From: JARDZU01 sp963730285
GTDB lineage: Bacteria > Actinomycetota > Acidimicrobiia > Spongiisociales > ZC4RG35
Direction: 5' to 3'
NCBI GenBank assembly: GCA_963730285.1
Contig: CAVSQY010000003.1
Coordinates: 28,069-92,068 of the forward strand
DNA: 64,000 nucleotides
Below are positions 27,031 to 35,098 of this stretch, in pieces. The first letter of the stretch is position 1. Each line of letters begins with the position of its first letter. Both the position numbers and the translations under genes were made by a program. The notes beneath the pieces were generated by a model. That model was not told where the DNA came from. It saw only the letters and a list, made by a program, of their open reading frames with translations, and did not search any database.

Positions 27031-29346
27031 GTGGCGCCCAGGCTTGTATCGCAAGTGACTTCAGAACGCAGCACGCGATGGATCTTGATCGGGAGCGCGG
27101 GCGGGTTGGGTCTCGGCGGTCTCGCCTACGCCTTGGATGCGACCACCTGGTCGAGCGTGCTTTTCGCCGCCGTGGGCGTGGTGCCGGCAATTCCCCTCCT
27201 GAGGGGCATCGTGGAAAAGATCCGCAAGCGGCTACCCGGTGTCGACGTGATCGCCCTGCTCGCGGTAGGCGCCGCCCTCATCATGGGCGAATACCTCACC
27301 GTGGGAATCATCGGGCTCATGCTCGCCACCGGGCAGTATCTGGAGGAATATGCGGCGGGCCGCGCTGAGCGAGAGCTCTCGGGCCTCCTGAAGCGAGCGC
27401 CGCGAGTGGCCAATCGCATCGAGAACGGTGAGATGAAGGTCGTCCCCGCCGAGGCAGTCGTCATCGGCGACCACCTCCTCATCAAGTCCGGGGAAGTGAT
27501 CCCCGTTGACGGCGTCGTGGTGGGCGGATCAGCGCTCATCGACGAATCGGCCCTAACTGGCGAGCCGCTGCCGGTGGATCGCGTGCCCGGTGACCTGGTG
27601 AGCAGTGGGGCCGTCAATGCAGCAGACGTCTTCGAGTTGGTGGCAAGGGCCACTTCAGCGGAGAGCACCTATGCCGGGATAATCAGACTCGTTCAGACGG
27701 CCCGCGAGTCACGCAGTCCGTCGGTGCGACTGGCCGATCGCTGGGCAGGGTGGTTCGTTCCCGTCACCCTGGCCGTCGCCGGCATCGCCTGGTGGGCATC
27801 AGGGGATCCGGTGAGAGCCCTGGCGGTCCTGGTCGTGGCCACGCCATGTCCCTTGTTGTTGGCGGTCCCGATTGCCGTGGTTGCGGGGATATCGAGAGCC
27901 GCCAGACGCGGAATCGTCTTTCGGGGGGGCGCTGCCCTGGAAACCCTGGCCCAGACCGAGAATCTGCTGATCGACAAGACGGGCACGGTGACCGTGGGCC
28001 AACCGTCGATCCGGTCCATCGTGACCTTCGGAAGTGGGTTGACGGAGGCCGAGGCCCTGAGGCTCGCCGCCTCGGTCGACCAGACCTCGTCGCATGTCCT
28101 GGCAAGAGCAATCGTCGACGGAGCCCACGAACGTGGGCTCGAGTTGGAGATGCCCACCAACATCACAGAGATTGCCGGCTCCGGAGTCATGGCCAAAGTT
28201 GGAACCGTGAATGTCATGGTGGGCAAGTTGGAGTGGCTTCTCGATGGATCCCCCGAATCCGAGGAGATCACCGCATTTCGTCGTCGGCTGCTCAGGGTGG
28301 CTCCGCTCGCCGTCTACATCGGCATCGAAGGCGTGGTGAGGGCTGCCTTGACCTTCGACGACACCATAAGACCGGACGCCGCCAACACCATCCGGGCGTT
28401 GCGCCGCCTGGGTGTGAAACGGATCGTCATGGCCACAGGTGATCACCCGGTGGTGGCACGATCGGTGGGCACCGCGATCGATGTCGACAAGGTCCTGGCA
28501 GAGTGCACTCCGAGAGAGAAGGTCGAGGCCCTCGAAATCCTCCGTGCCGAGGGCACGACGACCATGGTCGGCGACGGCATCAACGACGCCCCTGCCCTGG
28601 CCGGGGCCGATGTCGGTGTGGCCATGGGGGCCCGGGGAGCGACCGCGTCCTCAGAGGCGGCCGATGTGGTGCTCATGGTCGATCGCCTGCAGCGGCTCGT
28701 GGACGCGATCGGCATCGCTCAACGCTCGAGACGGGTGGCCGTGCAAAGCGTGGCGATCGGAATGAGTCTCTCTCTGATCGCGATGATCGTCGCCTCTTTT
28801 GGCTTGCTGGCACCACTGATCGGAGCCCTACTTCAAGAAGGCATCGACGTGATAGCGATCCTCAGCGCCTTGAGGGCGCTGACCGGCAAGGCACCGTCCC
28901 AAAGCGGCCCAAAGCTCTCTCCAGAGCTCTCTGCCCGGCTGCGATCCGAGCACGATGAGCTGATGCCAAGATTGAGATCCATCCAAGACACGGCAGATCT
29001 TCTCGACACCGTGTCGCCGGCCGAGGCGATGAAGGCTCTTCGCTCCATCGAGTCACTGCTGGTTGACCAGATACTCCCCCACGAGTCGGAAGACGAGAAA
29101 GTCATCTATCCCCAGGTGGCCGCAGTCCTGCCTGGCGAGGATCCCATGTCGCTGATGAGCAGGACACATCGTGAGATCTTCCACCTGGCCGACCTGTTTC
29201 AGAGACAACTTGCCGATCTTCCCGAGCAAGGCCCGGACCCGTCCGACCTCGTGGATCTGCGTCGGGCCTTGTACAGCATCCACGCCATCCTGCGGTTGCA
29301 CTTCGACCAGGAGGAACAGCTCTACTTCGATCTCCAGGAAGGCTGA
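27031..29346 (+). CDS. P1B-5-type heavy-metal ATPase with C-terminal hemerythrin domain
   Basis: 771 aa. There is no N-terminal metal-binding HMA domain. Actuator loop LTGEPLP, transmembrane metal motif TPCP at about 270, phosphorylation site DKTGTVT at about 314, and GDGINDAP at about 513 are all present. After the last helix pair, residues 639-770 form a hemerythrin-like domain: RSEHDELMPRL, LPHESEDEKVIYP, RTHREIFHL, LRLHFDQEEQLYF. TPC plus hemerythrin defines the P1B-5 class, for which iron or nickel transport has been proposed. The diiron domain could gate transport by O2. The start is a GTG, 12 nt after the ClC gene. Confidence 0.92.
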   Translation: MAPRLVSQVTSERSTRWILIGSAGGLGLGGLAYALDATTWSSVLFAAVGVVPAIPLLRGIVEKIRKRLPGVDVIALLAVGAALIMGEYLTVGIIGLMLATGQYLEEYAAGRAERELSGLLKRAPRVANRIENGEMKVVPAEAVVIGDHLLIKSGEVIPVDGVVVGGSALIDESALTGEPLPVDRVPGDLVSSGAVNAADVFELVARATSAESTYAGIIRLVQTARESRSPSVRLADRWAGWFVPVTLAVAGIAWWASGDPVRALAVLVVATPCPLLLAVPIAVVAGISRAARRGIVFRGGAALETLAQTENLLIDKTGTVTVGQPSIRSIVTFGSGLTEAEALRLAASVDQTSSHVLARAIVDGAHERGLELEMPTNITEIAGSGVMAKVGTVNVMVGKLEWLLDGSPESEEITAFRRRLLRVAPLAVYIGIEGVVRAALTFDDTIRPDAANTIRALRRLGVKRIVMATGDHPVVARSVGTAIDVDKVLAECTPREKVEALEILRAEGTTTMVGDGINDAPALAGADVGVAMGARGATASSEAADVVLMVDRLQRLVDAIGIAQRSRRVAVQSVAIGMSLSLIAMIVASFGLLAPLIGALLQEGIDVIAILSALRALTGKAPSQSGPKLSPELSARLRSEHDELMPRLRSIQDTADLLDTVSPAEAMKALRSIESLLVDQILPHESEDEKVIYPQVAAVLPGEDPMSLMSRTHREIFHLADLFQRQLADLPEQGPDPSDLVDLRRALYSIHAILRLHFDQEEQLYFDLQEG

Positions 29347-29393
29347 TTTGAGCTGAACCGGGTCTGGTCAGATGACTCTCGTCGAGCTCACTG

Positions 29394-29672
29394 TCAGCGG
29401 CGCTGACGTAGCCAGCGCATCATGACGATGCCCAGCAAAGGGCCTGATATCAGGATGAGCATCGTGATGACACCTGCGATCAAGCTGTGCTCGAATACAC
29501 CGCCGATGCCCACGTCGTAGCCGATCCCGATGGTGATGATGAAGTTGACCGCGACTATGGCGCCCACGACACCACCGGCGACCACGCCGACCAGCCCATC
29601 GAGGAGCCAGCCGGACCGCCGCGATCGGTTTTGACCATCACGTGATTCCGGGCGTCTAGAGGTCGGCAGCAT
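29394..29672 (-). CDS. Small membrane protein, two predicted helices
   Basis: 92 aa from the ATG at 29672. After a basic N-terminus (RRPESRDGQNRSRRSG) there are two long hydrophobic stretches (GLVGVVAGGVVGAIVAVNF and SLIAGVITMLILISG) and a basic end, resembling short transglycosylase-associated or GlsB-like membrane proteins, but I cannot assign a family. It overlaps the end of the preceding gene by 17 nt and so is probably cotranscribed with it under the box at 30093. Confidence 0.6.
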   Translation of the reverse strand: MLPTSRRPESRDGQNRSRRSGWLLDGLVGVVAGGVVGAIVAVNFIITIGIGYDVGIGGVFEHSLIAGVITMLILISGPLLGIVMMRWLRQRR

Positions 29673-30045
29673 CGACCTCGGCCGCCAATCCATCGAGATC
29701 ACCGGCTACCGGCGGATGATCGAGGACCTTGAGCCCCTCCAACAAGTGGGCATAGTTGGTGGCTTGCTCAGGCGAGACGACAACGCGAATGGGCAGGTCT
29801 CCCTTGAGGGACTCTTTGTACCGGGAGAGGATGGCGCGGTGTTGAGCGCGATCGAGATCCAGCTCGAAGACGACCCCGTGGGCGTTCTCGGCCAGCTCGC
29901 AACCCTCACCGGTCAGAATGGGACAGAGCCCGCCATCCTGAGGACCGTTGCACACCATGACACGGTGGCCCAGTTGCTCGAGGAATTCTCGGTCCCTGGG
30001 CTTGCCTCCGCTCGGGATGTCGAAGAGTACGTAACTGTCGGCCAT
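29656..30045 (-). CDS. Conserved-looking 129-aa soluble protein, function unknown
   Basis: The start at 30045 is set by AAGGAGG 6 nt upstream. The protein begins MADSYVLFDIPSGGKPRD and contains three cysteines (VMVCNGPQDGGLCPILTGEGCELA) in a C-x9-C-x7-C spacing, then an alternating alpha/beta pattern that ends LEGLKVLDHPPVAGDL. It looks like a degenerate receiver-like or Rossmann fold, which is a guess. A GGGACTTTTGCCTC box lies exactly 47 nt upstream of the ATG. It heads a two-gene unit with the small membrane protein. Confidence 0.7.
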   Translation of the reverse strand: MADSYVLFDIPSGGKPRDREFLEQLGHRVMVCNGPQDGGLCPILTGEGCELAENAHGVVFELDLDRAQHRAILSRYKESLKGDLPIRVVVSPEQATNYAHLLEGLKVLDHPPVAGDLDGLAAEVDAADL

Positions 30046-30092
30046 GTCGACCTCCTTGTCCCAAGCGTTGGTCGGGGAGCGAACGCCGGGTA

Positions 30093-30106
30093 GAGGCAAA
30101 AGTCCC
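30093..30106 (-). promoter_or_regulatory. DosR-like box 4 upstream of the 129-aa gene
   Basis: On the minus strand GGGACTTTTGCCTC followed by TACCC. It lies 47 nt before the start codon and shares its right half with the box at 24277. Confidence 0.65.
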
Positions 30107-30178
30107 TATACCCAGAGCTGTGCTCTTGCATGTCTCGCCCTGGTGAAGTGGGGTTCGAGAGTCGAGGCACAAGATGAC

Positions 30179-30192
30179 GGGACTTTCGGCCC
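30179..30192 (+). promoter_or_regulatory. DosR-like box 5 upstream of haem-binding protein
   Basis: GGGACTTTCGGCCC is the closest match in the window to the mycobacterial DosR box. It ends 72 nt before the ATG at 30265 and faces away from the box at 30093 in the same 219-nt divergent gap. Confidence 0.65.
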
Positions 30193-30264
30193 TGCAACCA
30201 GACCTGTCCAACTCGCAGGCTTTGGGATTCACAGCCAGAATACGGCCGCGGTCAGGAGTTTCAG

Positions 30265-30699
30265 ATGTGGCAAACGGTCAAGTGGGTTGGAATCGGTGCG
30301 GTCGTGCTGGCGCTGGGCATACAACTCATCCCGTATGGCCACAATCATGAGAACCCGCCAGTCGTCGCCGAGCCGGCTTGGGACTCTCAGCAAACAAGAG
30401 ACCTGGCAGAGAGAGCCTGTTTCGACTGCCACAGCAACGAGACTCAATGGGGGTGGTACTCAAACGTGGCGCCCATGTCGTGGTTGATACAACGTGACGT
30501 CCAGGAAGGTCGGGAGAAGCTCAACTGGTCGGAGTGGACCAACCCTTCCCGGGAGAACGAGAGTGTGGAGACCCTTCGTGAGGGATCGATGCCGCCGCGG
30601 GTCTACACCCTGATCCACTCTGAGGCTCGGCTGACGGATCAAGAGGTGCAGACTCTGATCGCCGGGATGGAGGCAACCTTTGGCCCGGGTGGTGACTAG
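30265..30699 (+). CDS. Membrane-anchored haem-binding (CxxCH) protein
   Basis: 144 aa. A single N-terminal helix (VKWVGIGAVVLALGIQLI) acts as signal anchor. At residues 52-56 the sequence CFDCH attaches one c-type haem. The segments ETQWGWYSNVAPMSWLIQRDV and SMPPRVYTLIHSEARLTDQE match the haem-binding domain family (PF14376-like) found in secreted proteins. AGGAG sits 6 nt before the ATG. The domain acts outside the cytoplasmic membrane, perhaps in electron transfer or oxygen response. It faces GH65 on the opposite strand. Confidence 0.85.
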   Translation: MWQTVKWVGIGAVVLALGIQLIPYGHNHENPPVVAEPAWDSQQTRDLAERACFDCHSNETQWGWYSNVAPMSWLIQRDVQEGREKLNWSEWTNPSRENESVETLREGSMPPRVYTLIHSEARLTDQEVQTLIAGMEATFGPGGD

Positions 30700-30719
30700 G
30701 GGGCTTCCTCGACCTTGGA

Positions 30720-33101
30720 TCAACCTTCGCAGCTCGCCCCCGGTGCCAGCTCGGCCACTCGGTCACCGATCTGGACCTCGACTGGCAAACCGCCATCCGG
30801 GCTGAGCTTGACTCTCATCTGACCATCTTCGATGTGCACGTCGATCCACTGGCCTCGATAGAGCAGGCGGTACTCGAGAAGCTCCAATTCGTCGGGAAGT
30901 GTGGGATCGAATCTGATGGCGCCGTTGCCCGGTTCAAGACCCGGGTAACACCGTTGGACGAGATCGACGGCGCCGGCCATGACTCCCAGATGGATCCCCT
31001 CAGGGGTGGTACCACCTTGTGTGTCTGCAACGTCACTCTCCAGAGCCGAGGTGAAGAAACTCCACGACTCGGCGCGGTCAGTTCTTGCCAGGACCCATGC
31101 GTGAACCAACCAGGAGAGCGTGGAGCCGTGCGAGGTCCGTTGGCGGTAGTAGGCAACGTTCCGCGTCATCGCCTCTGCATCCCATGGATAACCGAGACCG
31201 TGAATCATCGAGGCGATCTCATCGGCCCCGAGTAGATAGAAGAGCATCAAGACATCTGCCTGCTTCGAGGCCTTGTAGCGATTTGGCGTGTCACCCTCTG
31301 CCTCGAGAATCCGGTCGAGCCTTTGGATGTCTCCGTATTTCGACCGGTATCCGTCCCAATCGAATTCGAGTAGGTCCTCGTAACCATCGAACTGGCTGAT
31401 GACCCCGTCATGGAAGGGAATCCGCATCCTCCGGATCACGTCTTCCCACCGCTCGATCTCCCTGCGACTGAGGCCTAGCCGCGCAATGATCCGATCTCGA
31501 TCGTCTTCGCCGATGAGCTCCAGTGCCTCGATGGTGCGCCCCAACACCCAAACGGTCATCAGGTTCGTGTAGGCGTTGTCATCCAGACCGGGCGCTTCTC
31601 GATCCGGGTAGGCGTCGTGGTATTCGTCAGGCCCCATGACCCCCAGGATCCGATACCGCTCCTCGTCGGGTTCGCACGTGGCGATGCTGGACCAAAAACG
31701 GGAGATCTCGATCAGCATCTCAACTCCGTAGCTGGTGAGGAAGTCGAGGTCGCCCGTGACTTGGTAATAAACCCATACGTTGTAGGCGACGGCAATGCCG
31801 ATGTGACGCTGCAGACTCGAATCATCGGCTACCCAGCGTCCTGATTTCGGGTTGAGATGGACTCGTTGCGACTCCTCGCGTCCGGTGCTCCCACTCTGCC
31901 ATGGGTACATCGCGCCCTCGAACCCAGCGTCGACCGCCGCTTGCCTGGCTGCCCCCAGACGGCGATAGCGATAGAGGAGCAGGCCGCGCGTCAACTCCGG
32001 CAGGTGATAGTTCAGGAACGGGAATATGAACAACTCGTCCCAGAAGATGTGCCCTCGATATGCCTCTCCATGGAGACCTCGCGCCGGCACGCCGACATCC
32101 AGGTCACAGCTGTGCTTGGAGACGGTCTGCAGCAGGTGGAAGACGTGCAGGTTCAGGATCAGGGCGGCACGCAGGGACCCTTCGATCCTCAGCTCGCATC
32201 TCTGCCAGAGCTGATCCCACGCCACGACGTGGTCTTGAAGGATCAGATCGAAATCGGGGGCTCGACGTACACGATCTCTGACATCGAGCCCGGGCCCGGA
32301 GATGGCGTGCAGCAGGGAGTGAGCCAAGGCAACCACCTTCTCCACCCGGATGCTTGCCCCATCCCGCGCGTCGACCGTGAAGTCATGTGACACATAACCT
32401 GTCTCTTTGTCGAGGATCCGCTCAGGGACCAACAACTCGTCATCGACAAAGACCCGGGTCCGGGCCGACTCGGCGATACGGATGTGGGATTGGCTGGTCT
32501 CCACTTCCAGAAAGATCGACTCCTCGTCGGTGGCGCCGGATTCAAGTGGGACAAGGTGTTTGGATCCGAGTTTGCGATACCTCTCGACACCCGAATTCTC
32601 CACACGACCGTCCAGAGCGGATCTGAACTCAATCGGTCCCGACCAGCCGATCGGAGTGAGGATTGTCTCCAGGGCGGCCAGTCTCGGATCGTGCATCGAC
32701 ATCAGCCGACGTTGGACCAGGTGGGTCTCACGACCCGATGAATCCCGGAATGTGACGACCCGGGTCATTACCCCCCGACGTAGGTCGAGCTCCTGTTTGA
32801 ACTCGAGGATCTCCACGCTGCCCGCGTCGAACCAGGCGCCGTCTCCGATGCGAAAGTCGAACGGCAGCCAGTTCGGAAGATTGACCAGGTCTTCGTTCTC
32901 GATGTGATGGCCATCCACCGATGTCGTCAGACGGTTGTAGACACCCGCTGCGTAGGTGCCCGGGTAGTGGATGTCATCGGCGCGCGCTTCAGGGGCCGCT
33001 CCCCGCGTGACGAATACCCCATTGCCCAACGCACAGAGCGACTCGCGCAGGCCCTCACTTTCGCTCAGATACTGGTGATAATCGAGGGACCAGCGGCTCA
33101 C
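30720..33101 (-). CDS. Glycoside hydrolase family 65 disaccharide phosphorylase
   Basis: 793 aa. The N-terminal domain (ESLCALGNGVFVTRG, YNRLTTSVDGHHIENEDLVNLPNW) and the catalytic (alpha/alpha)6 barrel with GEAYRGHIFWDELFIFP and VMGPDEYHD are classic for GH65; the glutamate of PDEYH (about 488) is the general acid. GH65 phosphorylases split trehalose, maltose or kojibiose with phosphate to give beta-glucose-1-phosphate. The GTG start overlaps the stop of the HAD-OtsB gene (GTGA). In M. tuberculosis Rv2006 all three domains are fused; here they are two overlapping genes. Substrate is probably trehalose, by inference. Confidence 0.9.
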   Translation of the reverse strand: MSRWSLDYHQYLSESEGLRESLCALGNGVFVTRGAAPEARADDIHYPGTYAAGVYNRLTTSVDGHHIENEDLVNLPNWLPFDFRIGDGAWFDAGSVEILEFKQELDLRRGVMTRVVTFRDSSGRETHLVQRRLMSMHDPRLAALETILTPIGWSGPIEFRSALDGRVENSGVERYRKLGSKHLVPLESGATDEESIFLEVETSQSHIRIAESARTRVFVDDELLVPERILDKETGYVSHDFTVDARDGASIRVEKVVALAHSLLHAISGPGLDVRDRVRRAPDFDLILQDHVVAWDQLWQRCELRIEGSLRAALILNLHVFHLLQTVSKHSCDLDVGVPARGLHGEAYRGHIFWDELFIFPFLNYHLPELTRGLLLYRYRRLGAARQAAVDAGFEGAMYPWQSGSTGREESQRVHLNPKSGRWVADDSSLQRHIGIAVAYNVWVYYQVTGDLDFLTSYGVEMLIEISRFWSSIATCEPDEERYRILGVMGPDEYHDAYPDREAPGLDDNAYTNLMTVWVLGRTIEALELIGEDDRDRIIARLGLSRREIERWEDVIRRMRIPFHDGVISQFDGYEDLLEFDWDGYRSKYGDIQRLDRILEAEGDTPNRYKASKQADVLMLFYLLGADEIASMIHGLGYPWDAEAMTRNVAYYRQRTSHGSTLSWLVHAWVLARTDRAESWSFFTSALESDVADTQGGTTPEGIHLGVMAGAVDLVQRCYPGLEPGNGAIRFDPTLPDELELLEYRLLYRGQWIDVHIEDGQMRVKLSPDGGLPVEVQIGDRVAELAPGASCEG

Positions 33102-34642
33102 CCGTCACGCTCTGCCATTCGGGCAAGGAAAGAGATCGCCTGCTCGGAGTCACTCAAGGAGTAGTCGGCGAGAGTATGCCGATGGTCGGTCCCGACCACT
33201 ATGCCGACGCCGTCCGAATCGCGGAAGACCCTGAACACGTCTTCATCAGTCTCGTCATCACCCAGATACAGAGGTGTCACCCGCGAATTCGACAGTCCGA
33301 GCACGTCGAGAAGATGGAGAACGGCCCGGCCCTTGTCCCAGTCGAGATCCGGGCGGAGCTCGAAGATCATCTTGCCGCCCGATACACGTAGGTCACTCGT
33401 CTGCGCGGCCACCTCCTCGACGATGCGACGCACCCGGGTTTCGGCCTGAGGTGCTCGCCGAAAGTGCACGGCCACCGCGTAACGCTTTCGTTCGATCCAG
33501 ACGCCTTCGATACCTTCCAACGCAGCGTCGAGCGCCCGAGCGCCTGCTTCCAAGCTTTCGGCGTAGTCGGCTCCGAATTCCTCTCGAAATCCTCCAGGTC
33601 CCGAGATGTCGAATCCATGGCTTCCGGCGTAGTAGATCCCACTCAGGCCGACCAGAGCCTCGACATCGGCGCGATCGCGGCCACTGACCACAGCCACCGG
33701 ATATCTGGCAGCGACTTCGGCCAGGATGGCCCGCCCACGATCCGTGAGAGTGGCATCGGCGGGATCAGAGACGATGGGAGTCAATGTCCCGTCGTAATCG
33801 AGGAAGAAGGCAAGATGATCGTTGACGATCCGAGTCATCGATTCGTCGTCGAGGGCGTTCGGTATCTCGTCGACGAAAAACGGGCCCCGGAGAAGGGCAC
33901 TCAGATCGGGAACGACGAGATCAGCGCCGTGAACCCTCAACATGTCGGCTTGATCACCCCGATCGACACCAACCACCAGGCCGAACCCACCTGCTCTCCC
34001 GGCTTCGACGCCGGCAAGGGCATCCTCGACGACCGCCGCGTTCTCCGGTCGGGCTCCAAGACGACGCGCCGCTTCGAGGAATATGGCCGCGTCGGGCTTC
34101 CCCGGCAGACCGAGCCGATCGGAGTCGATGCCGTCGACCCGGGCGCGGAAGAGATGATCGGCACCCGCTGCAACCAGTACTTCATCCATGTTGCGACTGG
34201 AAGATATGACCGCGGTGGCGATGCCGCGTTGGCCCAGTTCGGCCAAGAGCCGAACCGTGGATCGATAGGGTTTGGCGCCATTGCGTTGCAGGGTGTCCAA
34301 GAAACGGTGGTTCTTGAGGTTCCCGATTCCACAGATGGTCTCGGCATCGACCGGGTCCGTCGGCTCCCCCTCAGGTATCGAGATGCGACGTGATGCAAGG
34401 AAGCTGCGAACCCCGTCATAACGAGGCTTCCCGTCGACGTACTCCAAATAGTCGGCATGGCTGAAGGGCTCAAAGGGCTCCCCGCTCCGCTCCGATCGCC
34501 GGCGCAGATACTCGTCGAAGGTCTCTTTCCACGATCTGGCATGGGGTTCAGCGGTATCGGTGACCACACCATCCATGTCGAATATGACCGCCTCCATCTC
34601 CCAGAAGCGGCTTTTTGCCGTTTGCACTTCACCGCCAATCAT
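33098..34642 (-). CDS. Beta-phosphoglucomutase-like HAD domain fused to trehalose-6-phosphatase (OtsB)
   Basis: 514 aa with two HAD modules. Residues 17-250 have VIFDMDGVVTDT, the ISSS motif and GKPD...VVEDALAGVEA, typical of beta-phosphoglucomutase. From about 270 a second module has FFLDYDGTLTPIV, VVSGRDRADVE, GSHGFDI and GDDETDEDVFR, which are OtsB signatures. The pair would make trehalose from trehalose-6-phosphate and, after GH65 phosphorolysis, turn beta-G1P to G6P. It follows a 63-aa gene by 30 nt and overlaps GH65. The start may be 34642 or the internal Met at 34597. Mycobacterial OtsB1 (Rv2006) has the same order and is DosR-controlled. Confidence 0.9.
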   Translation of the reverse strand: MIGGEVQTAKSRFWEMEAVIFDMDGVVTDTAEPHARSWKETFDEYLRRRSERSGEPFEPFSHADYLEYVDGKPRYDGVRSFLASRRISIPEGEPTDPVDAETICGIGNLKNHRFLDTLQRNGAKPYRSTVRLLAELGQRGIATAVISSSRNMDEVLVAAGADHLFRARVDGIDSDRLGLPGKPDAAIFLEAARRLGARPENAAVVEDALAGVEAGRAGGFGLVVGVDRGDQADMLRVHGADLVVPDLSALLRGPFFVDEIPNALDDESMTRIVNDHLAFFLDYDGTLTPIVSDPADATLTDRGRAILAEVAARYPVAVVSGRDRADVEALVGLSGIYYAGSHGFDISGPGGFREEFGADYAESLEAGARALDAALEGIEGVWIERKRYAVAVHFRRAPQAETRVRRIVEEVAAQTSDLRVSGGKMIFELRPDLDWDKGRAVLHLLDVLGLSNSRVTPLYLGDDETDEDVFRVFRDSDGVGIVVGTDHRHTLADYSLSDSEQAISFLARMAERDG

Positions 34643-34672
34643 GGCAGCAGGTAGAACAACGCCCCAGGGCCG

Positions 34673-34864
34673 TCAGTCATCGGTTGCCCTGGCGCGCTCC
34701 AACTCCGACTCGACCCTCTCTTCCTCACGCTGGAGGAAGAGCAAGTAATCGGCCTTCTTCTCCGGCCTGAGTCGTCGACGAGTTATCGACGGTCCCATCG
34801 GAAATTGCCGGTACGACCAGGCAGGCAGAGAATTCAACGCCCAATGTTCAAGCTGGCGTTCCAT
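34673..34864 (-). CDS. Small unknown protein heading the trehalose operon
   Basis: 63 aa, starting MERQLEHWALNSLPAWSYRQFP and ending in a charged helix (DYLLFLQREEERVESELERARA). No family recognised. It is well supported as a gene by TAGGAGG 6 nt before the ATG and by a box (GGGACCTTTGGCTC) exactly 47 nt upstream. It is the first gene of a minus-strand unit with HAD-OtsB and GH65. Confidence 0.7.
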   Translation of the reverse strand: MERQLEHWALNSLPAWSYRQFPMGPSITRRRLRPEKKADYLLFLQREEERVESELERARATDD

Positions 34865-34911
34865 CGACGACCTCCTATTCCAAACATATGAACGACAGAA
34901 GCCGGCCAACA

Positions 34912-34925
34912 GAGCCAAAGGTCCC
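34912..34925 (-). promoter_or_regulatory. DosR-like box 6 upstream of the trehalose operon
   Basis: On the minus strand GGGACCTTTGGCTC. 47 nt separate it from the ATG of the 63-aa gene, the same as for boxes at 24277 and 30093. Confidence 0.6.
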
Positions 34926-35098
34926 GACATCCCCTGTCCATGTCGCCCGTTTCGGGCTGATGGGACGACCGATGACCCGTCGATTCGGCCTCGACGCCCT
35001 CAGATCGCAGGTAGAAAGTGGCCAGGGGGTCATTGTGCCCCTTCTTTCCCGCCGTATGCCTCTGGTCGCCTAGACGGTTCGAGACCGACCATGTAGCT

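Noticed and set aside
34888..35073. 61-codon plus-strand frame before nfnA
   Set aside because: No ribosome-binding site and overlaps the promoter box of the minus-strand 63-aa gene; composition is not convincing.
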